A stretch of DNA of 64,000 nucleotides from Nostoc commune NIES-4072 (GCF_003113895.1 NZ_BDUD01000001.1:7083508-7147507); one strand, 5' to 3'; counted from the stretch's first letter, positions 1 to 9,772 are shown. The notes: generated by a model not told the origin, from the sequence alone. A program made the numbers and translations.

Positions 1-18
1 GTTTTATAATGTTTTGCC

Positions 19-3000
19 ATGTCTAAATTCTTGTCGAACAAACCTCTGCACGATGTTAACTCTGTTGAAACTGCCTCGTCCAAGGAACTTCAACAACAGC
101 TGAAGCTATTTTCAGAGAAGACAGGTTTTATGTCGTCAGATGTGTTCGACTTAAGAAGTATTCGCCTATTGGTATCTCGGCTTCATGATATTTTCCGTGA
201 CAATGATAGCCAGAGCAACATCATCAGCCGCTTTGACGAAATCACGAAACTGGTCTTCGCCAAAATTGTATCTGATAAAACTTACAACAGTGGAGCATCT
301 ACACCCTTTTCCCCCTCTGATCTTCCTCTAAATCCCTGCGTCGTCCGAAAATACTATCAGCATCTTTCACACCAGCACAGCAACCTTATTCCAAAACGGT
401 TTAGTGAGCTTCATTGCTCTGATAGTGCAATCATGAAATGTGTCTTAGCCCTTCAATCGTTCAATTTCACATCTACACAATTTGATGTGAAAGGATTAGC
501 TTACGAAGAAATTGTTCGTAATACTTTTGACAAAAGCGATCATCAACAATTTTTCACCCCGCCTCATATTGTTGATTTTATTGTTTCCGCTTGTCAGCCT
601 TATCTTAAAGGTGATATCTGTGATCCAGCATCTGGGACAGGTGGATTTCTCTCTAGCATTGCAAGGCATCAAATAAATTATTCATCCCTTACAAGTATTG
701 AGATTGACGAGCGGCTCTCTTGGGTTTCGGGAATTAATATGCTTCTTCACGGAGCAAAAAACATTCGTACAGTGTTTCTTCCTGCTGGGGGGACTCTAGG
801 TAATCAAGCCAATCAGTTCTTTTCATGCTTCGATGCGATAATCACTAACCCACCATTTGGCAGCGATTTTACCGAGTCTGATGTTTTAGAAACATTTGAA
901 TTAGGAATAGGCAAATCATCTCGTCGGCGTGGAATTCTCTTTATTGAACGTTGCCATGCTCTTTTACGTAAAAACGGTATACTTGCTATAATTCTTGACG
1001 AAGGTGTTTTAAATTTGTCTCACGCAACTGATGTAAGACAGTTTATTATCAAAAACTTTGATCTAAAAGCTGTTATCAGTCTGCCTGAAACTGCATTCAT
1101 GCCGTATGCTACCGTGAATGCCTCCATTTTGATAATGTCTAAAAAAATATTTGCTGAGAATAGCAAACTTTCAGTATTTTTTGCTAAAGCAGATAAAGTT
1201 GGACGTAAAACAAGCGGGGATGAAGACATTCGTTACGACGAGGATGGAAAAAGTTATCTTAATAGCGATCTTCCGTCTATATTAAATGCCTGGCACAAAT
1301 ACCTTAAAGAAGGTCGAGTTGATGAATCAGAAAACATCTATGTTGCTGATGTCTACTCTAACTTTGACAAAAAGACAAATGGGCATCGAATAGATTTCCA
1401 GTATCATCACCCATCTAGAAAAAAAAGCCAACAATTAATTGCTACTTCTATTTATCCATTAAAACGTTTAGCCGATATTTGTACAGAAAGGAATGTCTCT
1501 ATCTCTCCATGCAAAGAACTCTCTGGCGCAATTATTCGATATACAGGGTTGGCAAATATTGAATCAAATACTGGACAATTTGAACAAGTTCCAACTCCAT
1601 CTGACTCATTAAAAAGCTCAGTCAAGATGTACCAACCTGGTGATATTATTTTTGCAAAAATGCGTCCTAACCTGCGAAAAGTTGCATTAATGAGCTTTGC
1701 AGAACCAGGTTTTGTATCGTCGGAATGTTCAGTTTTTGCTGCCAATAAAGCATCTGATGGTACATATCTAATTGACCCTCTTATACTAAGCGTTTTACTT
1801 AGATCAGACTTTGTTTATGGGCAAATTATGCATTTGGTAGCAGGTATTGGCCGTCCAAGAATTAACTCAAAAGAATTGTTGCAAGTAATGATTCCGCTTC
1901 CACCTAAAGATGTTCAAGAGGAAATTCGCCGTCAGTATTTGAGTCAGCACCAAAAAGTAGAGAATCTCAAATCGGATATTGGAAGCTTTTTAGACCGCTC
2001 TCAATTAATGCTCACATCGTTAGTAAAAGAACTGGTTTGTTCTTTTATTGGAAGCCCAAAGATAACATCTTTTATGCCTATTGAGAATAAAGAAATGGCA
2101 CTCACTGCTGAAAGCCTGAGAACCTTTCTAAGGGGGGAGTCCAACCCTTTAGATACATTGTCTTGGTTAACCGACTTATTCCTGCCAGAAGTTCTTAAAA
2201 GGCTGAATGAAACTGATGTTAGGCGTAGGCTTGGTATATATGCTGGCGAGAAAATTCCAGAAAATGAAAGAAACCTTACTGATGTACGCAATCGCGTGAG
2301 TCTAATCATCGAATATGAAGTAGCCCGTTTAGCAACTCGCATTCTTGAAGATCACCAGATTGAAGATATTTTCTGGAGTTATGTTGTCGCTAACCGTTTC
2401 CCTGATTTAGAAGTTCGTACATCTTCAGGCTCTCGCGGTCTTCGGGTTGAGGTTAAATGCCTTCAAACCATTGCTGAAGAAAAATCTGCTAACTTTGATA
2501 CTTTAAGAAAAGACATTCATTCTCTAACCGACTTTGTGATTGTTTTTGCTTGGGACTGGAGGTATGACCCTGAAGATGTCACCTGGGATCGAGCGCCCTT
2601 CATTCATCATGCGTATGCTTTTCATGCATCTTCACTTGCTTTACTGCGCGACTGGTACTGGCTCAATTGTCCTCCTAATGATTTAGGTAATGGATTGCAA
2701 GGCTTTGACCTTAGATATGCTGTCAACTGCAAAGATGGCACATATAACGAGGAAGAGGGCAATTATGGTAAGCTTCTACGGATATGGCAAGAAGGCTTTA
2801 AATATGAACCACCTGAGTCGGATCTAGTTCACCGCACTATTGCAGACTATCTTGCCTTTAAAAATGGAGTGATCAAAGCAGGTTTAGATACTTTGGCTCA
2901 TTTATTTCTACCTCAGCTTTCTGAATTTAATAAGGTTGTTGCTGTCCTCCACGAGAATGAGCGAGTTGGTTGGCAATCAGGTGAGGTTTGCTTCTTATTA

Positions 3001-3165
3001 AGCTCTGCTGTTTCAACAAAGAAAAAACAAAATTTAGTTCTTAGCCAGCTAACAGTCAGCAAAGTTTACTTATTTACAGATAAATATGCTTGGAGAGAAT
3101 TTGAGTATAAAAAAGGAAAATTGACATTGAAGCGAACGGGAAAAAAACCAAAGCGGCTTATTTAA
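19..3165 (+). CDS. Single-chain restriction-modification protein: N6-adenine methylase + specificity domain + putative nuclease
   Basis: Seen: SAM-binding motif DPASGTGGF near residue 202 and catalytic NPPF near residue 277, the two hallmarks of N6-adenine DNA methyltransferases of the HsdM type. Residues about 480-690 resemble an HsdS target-recognition domain (a GDIIFAKMRPN-type strand, then a conserved helix before a long coil). The last 350 residues contain DLEVRT, then RVEVKC near residue 811, which fits a PD-(D/E)xK nuclease core. The whole would recognise, methylate and possibly cut DNA as one polypeptide, like type IIG enzymes, although those usually carry the nuclease at the N-terminus. 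The 1048-residue frame is intact. The ATG at 19 is used; an in-frame start further left of the window cannot be excluded. Its 3' end overlaps the convergent next gene by 8 bp. Methylase identity is firm; the nuclease is inference. Confidence 0.85.
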   Translation: MSKFLSNKPLHDVNSVETASSKELQQQLKLFSEKTGFMSSDVFDLRSIRLLVSRLHDIFRDNDSQSNIISRFDEITKLVFAKIVSDKTYNSGASTPFSPSDLPLNPCVVRKYYQHLSHQHSNLIPKRFSELHCSDSAIMKCVLALQSFNFTSTQFDVKGLAYEEIVRNTFDKSDHQQFFTPPHIVDFIVSACQPYLKGDICDPASGTGGFLSSIARHQINYSSLTSIEIDERLSWVSGINMLLHGAKNIRTVFLPAGGTLGNQANQFFSCFDAIITNPPFGSDFTESDVLETFELGIGKSSRRRGILFIERCHALLRKNGILAIILDEGVLNLSHATDVRQFIIKNFDLKAVISLPETAFMPYATVNASILIMSKKIFAENSKLSVFFAKADKVGRKTSGDEDIRYDEDGKSYLNSDLPSILNAWHKYLKEGRVDESENIYVADVYSNFDKKTNGHRIDFQYHHPSRKKSQQLIATSIYPLKRLADICTERNVSISPCKELSGAIIRYTGLANIESNTGQFEQVPTPSDSLKSSVKMYQPGDIIFAKMRPNLRKVALMSFAEPGFVSSECSVFAANKASDGTYLIDPLILSVLLRSDFVYGQIMHLVAGIGRPRINSKELLQVMIPLPPKDVQEEIRRQYLSQHQKVENLKSDIGSFLDRSQLMLTSLVKELVCSFIGSPKITSFMPIENKEMALTAESLRTFLRGESNPLDTLSWLTDLFLPEVLKRLNETDVRRRLGIYAGEKIPENERNLTDVRNRVSLIIEYEVARLATRILEDHQIEDIFWSYVVANRFPDLEVRTSSGSRGLRVEVKCLQTIAEEKSANFDTLRKDIHSLTDFVIVFAWDWRYDPEDVTWDRAPFIHHAYAFHASSLALLRDWYWLNCPPNDLGNGLQGFDLRYAVNCKDGTYNEEEGNYGKLLRIWQEGFKYEPPESDLVHRTIADYLAFKNGVIKAGLDTLAHLFLPQLSEFNKVVAVLHENERVGWQSGEVCFLLSSAVSTKKKQNLVLSQLTVSKVYLFTDKYAWREFEYKKGKLTLKRTGKKPKRLI

Positions 3166-3577
3166 GCGAATCTAACTCCGTAGGATCTGACTCAGTAGAA
3201 TCAAGTTCAGCTGATTCAGGTTCAGCTGGGTCAAGCCGGAAATTAACAACTGATTGACAGAATTGAAATACCCACTCGTTGAACTCCAAGCCTGAACAAT
3301 GATTCATGAAGAGGGTTATCTGTTCTACAGGTAATATAGTAACTAACGTTTTCTCAAAGTTGTATAACTCGCATTTGCTTAAATCGCTGTCTGTTGGCAG
3401 GACATGAAAGAAGTACCCGCCTCGATTAGTGTGTCCCTCTGTACTACGAATGCAGATACTAGCTCCCTTTTGTCGCTCCCTCAAAATGTTTGAAACTTGG
3501 TCTACAGAAACTGGAGTATCCGTATCCATGCTGACTAAAGGAGGAAAGGGAATATCTTCAAACTTCTTCTTTGGCAT
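3158..3577 (-). CDS. Hypothetical protein with acidic Ser/Glu-rich tail
   Basis: A 139-residue protein of no family I recognise. The first 115 residues look globular (mixed hydrophobic pattern, three Cys, 'GGYFFHVLP' strand). The last 25 are a low-complexity acidic tail built from variants of ESAELDS/ESDPTELDS. It converges on the restriction-modification gene and overlaps its stop by 8 bp, so the two are transcribed toward each other rather than as an operon. A role as accessory or control protein for that system is only suggested by position. Confidence 0.55.
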   Translation of the reverse strand: MPKKKFEDIPFPPLVSMDTDTPVSVDQVSNILRERQKGASICIRSTEGHTNRGGYFFHVLPTDSDLSKCELYNFEKTLVTILPVEQITLFMNHCSGLEFNEWVFQFCQSVVNFRLDPAEPESAELDSTESDPTELDSLK

Positions 3578-3669
3578 CTAAATTATTTGTCTAATTAGGT
3601 CTGTCTAAATAAGTGGATATTCTCTTAGAAGAAATAACCTGAAAATTTTGCGCTCTGCTAGGATTTAAA

Positions 3670-6006
3670 TTACTTAGCAGTCTTTTTGATACCTTGCCAT
3701 CTCTCTCGCAATCGCTTCAAGTTGGGAGCATGACCACCATAACGCCAACTAACATAAGCTTGGCTAATCTCATCTATTACCTCAGCAGTTGCTGGGGCAT
3801 GATGCTGATATGATCCTTTGGCATACTCTAAAGGTGTTTGTGCTGGATGTTTAGCTAAACCTTTTTGGGTTGTCCATTGCAGCATTTGTTGATAAAGGCT
3901 CTCCATTGCTGGCAATTTCTTTAACCATCGACGATTGCGCCACTCTCGCCATTGTCCCCAACCCAGCCAACCGAAGAAAGCTGCTGTAGTTGCCAAGATT
4001 AAGCCAGTCAATACGCCAAACCAACCTTGAGAGAATAAAGCTAAAAACCAAGCGATCGCTCCAATCACCCACTTAAATATTGTCTCAAATACATTATTCA
4101 ACAAACCTGTTACTGGAGAAGGCAGCCATCCAGCAACCCAATGCCACAACTGACGCAACACACTAAAAGTCTGAGTATCTTCCACTGATGGAGGTATCAG
4201 GGGATGATTGGGAATCGGGTCAAAGGCAAACCAGCCATATTTAGGAAAATATACTTCCGTCATCGCATAAGCATCAGTATTACGGACAACATATAGCCCT
4301 GTAAATGGATTAAATTCTCCTGCACTAAACCCTGCTACCAACCGGGCTGGGATGCCAATGGAACGCAACATTACCGTCAGAACTGTTGAGAAGTGGTCTG
4401 GATAACCACCTTTATATTTGAATAAAAAAGCTTCTACTAAGTCATCTTTTTCTCCCAAATAAGGCAAATCTAAGGGATTTTGGGGAAGAGAGTAGCGTTG
4501 CTTTAAATATTGAGCTAAGTAGAGAGCTTTTTCATAGACTGAATCTAGACTTTTAGAAGACTTTGCAACTCGTTCTTGATTATAGTTAGCAAGAATTTCT
4601 TCGGTACGTTGCCGGACAATTTCTGCAATTTCGGGAGGAATTTGCAGATAATGCTGTTTAATATCTTGTGGATATTTAGTAGAAGCTTCACCCAATTTAG
4701 TACGATCGCGATATGGTACTTCAGACACTACTGTGTAAGTGAGTCCTTCTGATAATTCCACAGGCGATCGCAATCCGTCTTCCTTATCAACCGCGATCAT
4801 TGGTGTAGGAAAGTAAATCTCTTTGGGATAAGCCATCGCCGGAATTAGATTAGGCAAATCCGCCACCACTGTATAAGTTTGTACTATCTCTTGGGTTTTA
4901 CCAGCGATCAAAGGTCGATTTAGGAAGATTTGGTAAGACCAAGGCGATCGCTTGATGGTTGTAACATCTTCATTACGGGAAACTTCCCATCCCTTACCCG
5001 TATAACGGTCAAATCCTAGAACTCGCCAAAAACCCTCAGCTTGCGATCGCACCCGCATCACAATTTTAGGTTTCATCTCGCCCCGCAGGTTTTGGTTAAT
5101 TTGGCTATTAAAACCGTAATAAAAGTTATTATCTACTTTACCTGGTTGACCAGTTTGATTTTGTCCCGTACCACTGCCTTGATTATCACCTTTACCTTGG
5201 CGGACATAACCGGGATTAATGATACTACGTCCGGTGAAATTACCTTTTATTGGAATCGCAGAACTTACAGGAAAGTTCCGTAACTGATAGCCAGGAAATC
5301 TGGGTAAAACAGCAAAAATTGCCAGTCCTAGACCGACAATTAGGAAGAAATTCAGAATTAAAAATTTAAAATTAAGAGTTGAGGAATTCTTCTGATTGAA
5401 TTTTCCCTTTTCAGTTTTTAATGGCTGTAAACCTAAACGGGAGCGATAATCTAATACTAAAGTTGGGAGAGCGATCGCTAAAAATAACAGCAGCACAGGT
5501 GCAAATGCTAAAGTCTGACTTAACGTTGCCGCCACACCCAATAAAATTAATCCTATAACAATCGAATAGCCCAAATTTTTCCGGCGGGGTGTATCAAAGC
5601 TATGTAACACCTGGAGTTGAATTAATAACTCAGCCAAACCCAACCGTGTATCATTCAACTCTCCCACTAATCGCCCAAAGAAAGCACCCAGTGCTACTAA
5701 CATTCCGATGGCGATACAAAACTTAACTGCAACATTGCGATCGCGGCGGCGATAGTAACTCCAAATCGCACCCAGTACACTCAGGGGTAATGCCCAAAAA
5801 CTGAATGAAGTTTCAGCAGCGATATCCGTCGCCACAATTCCCAAAACAACCAACGCTAGCACCAGCACCCGCAAGGAAATTGAATCTTCCACTTCTATTA
5901 AAGGCGATCGCTGCGGATTTTGCCGCCAGAAATTACCTACAGGGACACGCCAAAACCGATTCATCCAGGATAAGTTAAGCATTTCGAGTCTAAGTATAAA
6001 TGCCAC
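3670..6006 (-). CDS. TgpA-like membrane protein with transglutaminase-like domain (probable pseudoenzyme)
   Basis: The 778-residue architecture is that of the bacterial TgpA family. There are about six to seven N-terminal membrane helices (residues 45-250), an extracytoplasmic transglutaminase-like domain (about 310-610), then another membrane helix near 660-690 and a C-terminal cytoplasmic DUF4129-like tail with a YxxxL..W..Y..YA pattern. In active members the core reads G-x-C-x-x-F-A and later an H-A-W-V-E-V block. Here the first is GGYPDHFST (about residue 533), with no Cys, and the second DAYAMTEVYF (about 577), with Tyr where His is expected; the Asp in FDPIP remains. So two catalytic residues are missing, although the frame is intact and the fold pattern is conserved. 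It probably acts as a binding or structural protein of the envelope. Confidence 0.8.
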   Translation of the reverse strand: MAFILRLEMLNLSWMNRFWRVPVGNFWRQNPQRSPLIEVEDSISLRVLVLALVVLGIVATDIAAETSFSFWALPLSVLGAIWSYYRRRDRNVAVKFCIAIGMLVALGAFFGRLVGELNDTRLGLAELLIQLQVLHSFDTPRRKNLGYSIVIGLILLGVAATLSQTLAFAPVLLLFLAIALPTLVLDYRSRLGLQPLKTEKGKFNQKNSSTLNFKFLILNFFLIVGLGLAIFAVLPRFPGYQLRNFPVSSAIPIKGNFTGRSIINPGYVRQGKGDNQGSGTGQNQTGQPGKVDNNFYYGFNSQINQNLRGEMKPKIVMRVRSQAEGFWRVLGFDRYTGKGWEVSRNEDVTTIKRSPWSYQIFLNRPLIAGKTQEIVQTYTVVADLPNLIPAMAYPKEIYFPTPMIAVDKEDGLRSPVELSEGLTYTVVSEVPYRDRTKLGEASTKYPQDIKQHYLQIPPEIAEIVRQRTEEILANYNQERVAKSSKSLDSVYEKALYLAQYLKQRYSLPQNPLDLPYLGEKDDLVEAFLFKYKGGYPDHFSTVLTVMLRSIGIPARLVAGFSAGEFNPFTGLYVVRNTDAYAMTEVYFPKYGWFAFDPIPNHPLIPPSVEDTQTFSVLRQLWHWVAGWLPSPVTGLLNNVFETIFKWVIGAIAWFLALFSQGWFGVLTGLILATTAAFFGWLGWGQWREWRNRRWLKKLPAMESLYQQMLQWTTQKGLAKHPAQTPLEYAKGSYQHHAPATAEVIDEISQAYVSWRYGGHAPNLKRLRERWQGIKKTAK

Positions 6007-6620
6007 GGAAACAATGCTTAGGACGAAACTGTTCGTCCTAATTTAAAGTATTCCCGTTAGAAGAAGCTTTACTATCCTGCTTTGATGCATCTATACAGGT
6101 TTAGCGCCTATTTTATAAATTAAATTCCTCACAGGAGTTTTAAATGTTAAAAAATTTGATTACATGAATGAGATACAATCATAGCCCCCTCTCGAAGAGC
6201 GGGGAGGGGGTTGGGGGTGGGGTTCTTCGGCTTTAACTAAGTAATCAAACGAACATAATATGACGTTACCGCGAACTGTAACGCCAAGCGCGAACATAAT
6301 TTTGTATAAAAAAACAATCCAACCGAATAAATTCTTGTGAAAAATTGGTGGCTTGGTAAAATACAGGCGAGCTAAAATCAGCACAACATAAGAAACTAAC
6401 TCGTTCCCCAGGCTTTGCGAGTAAACAGTAGACTGACAATTACCTACAGAAAATCAATTATGGTGAGTTTACACCCACTGCTAACCTGTAACCGCAGTTT
6501 AAGTATAAGTAAGCACCCTGTTGCTAGTAGTATCTAGAGACAGAAAAAGCCCCAAGGCAACAGTTAGGCAATAGTTACCTTAAGATATTTGGCATTGCGT
6601 ACTAGCGGTGGCAATTAAGG
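6007..6620. other. Intergenic stretch with G-rich palindromic repeat
   Basis: No convincing gene. The stretch contains a C-rich/G-rich palindromic block at about 6183-6229 (CCCCCTCTCGAAGAGCGGGG followed by a G-run), of the kind scattered between Nostoc genes. The 74-codon minus-strand frame across 6160-6384 runs through this repeat and has no family resemblance, so it is not called. The rest may hold the promoter of the TgpA-like gene and the 3' end of the patU transcript. Confidence 0.5.
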
Positions 6621-7592
6621 TTACACAGTGAGATTAATCACAAACAAAAGCGACTGTTCGTCTACTTCTGGAAACTCAACTTCCAGAGTATAAGTTGGGT
6701 TAAGTTGCTCGCAGCCTAACTCTACACTTAAGTATCCCGGAGTTGAAGATGTTGCCATTGCTAAAGTTCCACTTTTGCGAAGTGTCAAAGTTCCTTTAAT
6801 AGGTAACTCAGCTTCAACAAGTAACTTCGTAATACCTACAGACTGATACTCTACTTTGATATTCAAATTACCGACAGTCGTTAGCCATTGTCTTTCCACC
6901 ACTGGACTAGCTGCTGAAAGTGGTAGAGTCAGATTTTCCAGCAGTTGTTTAGCTGCCAGCAACGACAAAGCCATTTGTTGACGCGGTTGTAAATCTGAAT
7001 AATCGCTCTGAATATTGGGCATATCCAAAGTACTTACAGATCGATAGGTGCTTCTTAGCACCAATCCCGCGATATCGTTTAATGCTTGAGACTCGTTGGG
7101 AAAAAAGTTCTCCACCACTTGAACTAATTTTGCTCCCAGAGGTACTGAAGATGTCACCATTGATTGACATTTTTCCAGCAATTGCTGAAAAACTTTCTCC
7201 GGTAAAGGACGCGGCAGGTTCAACTTTGACTGTTGTACCATCCACCCCCAGCTAGGAACGAGCGTCATTGAAGGCTCATCAACACAATCGGGATAGTCGA
7301 TTAATTGTGTTTCCCAAGGAAATAAAGGTGGGTGGTCTTGGGCTTGGATTTGTAAGCGATGCTTAAGGACAGCTTGGAAACGATCTTGCACAGTAGGAAT
7401 TTCTCCCAATTGAAAGGTCTGGGGCGTTCCTCCCAATTTTGGCTCACTGCTTTTTGAAGCAGTGGCTTCATTGTGGAGGTTTTTTACCCCGTCATTTTCC
7501 TGACATTCTACAGATTGGTCGGTATTTTTGACATTATCTGTCAATAACCAACCGAGACACTGAGATTGTAAGGATTCTGAGTCACTATTCAT
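6621..7592 (-). CDS. patU: PatU-like heterocyst pattern protein
   Basis: A 323-residue protein starting at the ATG at 7592, whose start overlaps the stop of the upstream hetZ-like gene (ATGAATAG). A GTG start at 7604 is also possible. Identification rests mainly on context: in Anabaena 7120 hetZ is followed by patU5/patU3, which are a single gene in other heterocystous species. The order amiC-amiC-murI-sds-hetZ-patU is what I recall for that genome. Sequence features are a Ser/Glu-rich N-terminal 90 residues, a middle stretch with 'WETQLIDYP...VPSWGWMVQQ', and a beta-rich C-terminus. No enzyme motif is visible. In Anabaena PatU proteins tune heterocyst spacing. The co-translation geometry suggests stoichiometric expression with the hetZ product. 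Function is inferred, not shown. Confidence 0.62.
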   Translation of the reverse strand: MNSDSESLQSQCLGWLLTDNVKNTDQSVECQENDGVKNLHNEATASKSSEPKLGGTPQTFQLGEIPTVQDRFQAVLKHRLQIQAQDHPPLFPWETQLIDYPDCVDEPSMTLVPSWGWMVQQSKLNLPRPLPEKVFQQLLEKCQSMVTSSVPLGAKLVQVVENFFPNESQALNDIAGLVLRSTYRSVSTLDMPNIQSDYSDLQPRQQMALSLLAAKQLLENLTLPLSAASPVVERQWLTTVGNLNIKVEYQSVGITKLLVEAELPIKGTLTLRKSGTLAMATSSTPGYLSVELGCEQLNPTYTLEVEFPEVDEQSLLFVINLTV

Positions 7593-8790
7593 GAGTAGAT
7601 GCACCTGATCCGGACACTAATGAGTTACGAATTTCCCAAGCTTGCTCAAGAATCTTAAACCATCGTTTTTGAAGTTGTGCCATTGACAGCCCTAAAGTTT
7701 TTGCGATTTTTTCATCGGCTTGTCCTTGTTGCTTCAACTCTAGTAAAGATCGTTGCTTATTGTCCAGTTGTGCTGTGTATACTTGCCATTGCTGGGGAGT
7801 TAAGCCCAAATTGGTGTGTAAAGAAGCTTCCAGCCACTCGTGAACTAATTCCCAACGATGTAACAAGGCAAACCGAATCAAATGGTACTTGAAGCGCTGT
7901 TGTAAGTAATCTCTCTGACGAGGGGTTAAACCTAAAATTGACTCAATTTCCTGTGCTGAGAGATCCTGGAGGCGGAGGGAAAAGTAATTAGCACAGTCAG
8001 ATTGTTGCCGTTCTTCGAGATAATTCATTAATTCTGTAACTACAACGGAACGCAAAGTATCTTCTTCAAGTTCGGGTTCGGCTTGCGTTGCCATTGTGGA
8101 GCGTAATTGATGCACTGCTGGTTCTTCCCAACAACCATCGCCTTCATTATTGCTGCCTTCTGCGGCTTGTTCTATATCTACGCTAGTTTCTGGGGGCTGT
8201 TGTTGAGAAAAAGTTTGCGCCCGCAAGATAATTAGCTGCTGCTGACGGCCTGGTAAAGGAATGCGTCGTTTGCCGTAGCGTTCGGTAAATGCCATGTACT
8301 CGGACAATTCTAAAAGCGTCTGAGGGCGATAAGTAGCACCAAGTTGATTTTCTCGCCGGAAAGCGTTTAATGCCTCCAGATAAAAACTCTGTAAGAAATC
8401 TTCGATTATAGTTAGTCGCCCTTGATAACTTAATTGCTTCTGAGGCGGATTAATGTATCGATAAATAATTGCACTCAGAGTACTGTGTAATTCTACCCTA
8501 CCCCGATTTGAACCCAACTGATAGTACCTGAGACACTGTTGTAGCCGATGGCGAGCTAGGGTCATCGCCGAGCTTTCTACAGATCCAGAAGCTTGGATAC
8601 GTTTGCTTTCCTGGCAAATTCGATAGACTTCGGTGGTAATACGTCTTGCTACATCGTGGCAATTCTGTTCCGAAGCTTTGGTTGATTGTTGAAACTCCCT
8701 GGACAGGAGTTGAAAGATCACCTCCACGCCTTTAGAATTTTCTCCCAGAATATTTGCAAATGGAATAGTTGCGGTTGCGGCTGAATTCAT
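7585..8790 (-). CDS. hetZ: HetZ-family regulator of heterocyst differentiation
   Basis: 401 residues from the ATG at 8790 (MNSAATATIPF). A TTG five codons upstream is open but less likely. The length equals what I remember for Anabaena HetZ, an early heterocyst-differentiation protein downstream of HetR. Residues about 80-190 hold the most family-like stretch (RVELHSTLSAIIYRYINPP, later ELSEYMAFTERYGKRRIPLPG). The C-terminal 60 residues (about 340-395) look like a sigma-region-4-type helix-turn-helix: DEKIAKTLGLSMAQLQKRW. A low-complexity Gln/Glu-rich linker separates the two. It overlaps the patU-like gene downstream and is divergent from the gene at 8995. I looked for a HetR-type palindrome upstream and did not find a convincing one. 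Confidence 0.72.
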   Translation of the reverse strand: MNSAATATIPFANILGENSKGVEVIFQLLSREFQQSTKASEQNCHDVARRITTEVYRICQESKRIQASGSVESSAMTLARHRLQQCLRYYQLGSNRGRVELHSTLSAIIYRYINPPQKQLSYQGRLTIIEDFLQSFYLEALNAFRRENQLGATYRPQTLLELSEYMAFTERYGKRRIPLPGRQQQLIILRAQTFSQQQPPETSVDIEQAAEGSNNEGDGCWEEPAVHQLRSTMATQAEPELEEDTLRSVVVTELMNYLEERQQSDCANYFSLRLQDLSAQEIESILGLTPRQRDYLQQRFKYHLIRFALLHRWELVHEWLEASLHTNLGLTPQQWQVYTAQLDNKQRSLLELKQQGQADEKIAKTLGLSMAQLQKRWFKILEQAWEIRNSLVSGSGASTHE

Positions 8791-8994
8791 AGTCTCGGTT
8801 TTCAAAAGACCCTAAGTATTTAAATACAACCTGTACGACTGTGGGTGTTGGCTTTTTCGGTTTTACGTATAAGCTAAACGCAGACCAATCCTATATTGAG
8901 AATGTGGCTGATTTTATTATTCCCAACTTGGATGGGATTGTTCACATTTTGATAGATGTTATTGCCATTACCCAAGAGCCGTATACAAGTCATT
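8791..8994. promoter_or_regulatory. Divergent promoter region between hetZ-like gene and conserved hypothetical gene
   Basis: About 200 bp separate two divergent starts, so both promoters must lie here or inside the neighbouring 5' ends. The strand is AT-rich, with 'AAGTATTTAAATAC' as a local palindrome near 8812-8826. No clear -10/-35 pair or HetR site could be assigned by eye. Confidence 0.35.
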
Positions 8995-9468
8995 ATGGAT
9001 TTAGAAGCACAAATTCAATTGCTGATTGACAATGCACCCCGCGATGGTATGACACCAAATTTGATTGCAGCAATTGCTCCTGCCCTTAGAACGATCGCTC
9101 AAAAATTACGTCACTCCCAGTACTATATTCTCCAAAATTCAGAATCAAGCTGGGTTTTAACTACATTGAGCAATCTTACTAATCCAGGATTGGAAAAGCG
9201 CGTTGTTTACGCTTTCCCTACCATACAGGATGTCTCTCTAATTTCCCCTGCTGGGCTTGACCCTCAAATGCTAGCTAAAATTATCCCTGTCACCCATATT
9301 TTGTTCCAATTGGTGGCATTGGAACCCGTAGATAGTATCGTTTTTTTGGAGACGCCGGGTAAGACCACCCATACCGTTGAAATTCGACGAACTGAACTAG
9401 AAAAACTCATGCAGAAACACTTACGACAGCAGCGATCGCCTAAACAGATACCCCCTGATATTGCATAG
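8995..9468 (+). CDS. Conserved cyanobacterial hypothetical protein
   Basis: 157 residues if the ATG at 8995 (MDLEAQIQLLIDNAP) is used; an in-frame ATG at 8956 would add 13 residues of poorer quality. The N-terminal half reads like a small helical domain (QLLIDNAPRDGMTPNLIAAIAPAL), and the middle (VLTTLSNLTNPGLEKRVVYAFP) and 'VALEPVDSIVFLETPG' look like beta strands of a compact soluble fold. No catalytic motif or membrane segment is seen. It is divergent from the hetZ-like gene and followed by a strong hairpin. Function unknown. Confidence 0.7.
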   Translation: MDLEAQIQLLIDNAPRDGMTPNLIAAIAPALRTIAQKLRHSQYYILQNSESSWVLTTLSNLTNPGLEKRVVYAFPTIQDVSLISPAGLDPQMLAKIIPVTHILFQLVALEPVDSIVFLETPGKTTHTVEIRRTELEKLMQKHLRQQRSPKQIPPDIA

Positions 9469-9475
9469 AAAAAAC

Positions 9476-9513
9476 TTGGATGTGGGATTTTTTAGATACA
9501 ATCCCACATCCAA
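9476..9513 (+). terminator. Strong hairpin after the 8995 gene
   Basis: A perfect 13-bp stem, TTGGATGTGGGAT (9476-9488) with ATCCCACATCCAA (9501-9513), and a 12-nt loop, starting 8 bases after the stop codon. The downstream tract is AAATTTTAAAT rather than a clean T run, so it is a probable terminator or mRNA-end stabiliser. Confidence 0.6.
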
Positions 9514-9772
9514 AATTTTAAATCTCAAATTTGTTTGAAAAAGTTTTTGATGAAAAATAAATTAATGCCACTTACTAAACTTCTAGTTCTTTAAAGAAGC
9601 AAGCGATCGGCTTAATTTTTCGCCTAATCTAAAATTGCTTAACAAACAGTTATTAGTGAACATTTTTCAAAATTTAGCTGACCATTAAGCAAAAATTCTC
9701 CACCTAAGAACAGGTGAAAGGTTTCGCTTGGGGTCTAAAGTCCCCTAAAGTACCTGTTAACTGGTAAATGAT
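9514..9772. other. Intergenic, no gene seen
   Basis: AT-rich 3' space between two converging genes. One 'AAGCGATCGGCTT' palindrome (about 9600-9612) is visible. No reading frame or RNA fold worth calling. Confidence 0.4.

Noticed and set aside
6160..6384. 74-codon leftward frame after the TgpA-like gene
   Set aside because: Runs through a palindromic intergenic repeat; no initiation signal or family.
8791..8994. HetR-binding palindrome ahead of the hetZ-like gene
   Set aside because: Looked for a G-rich/C-rich inverted site; only single half-like GTGGG text is present, not a convincing palindrome.
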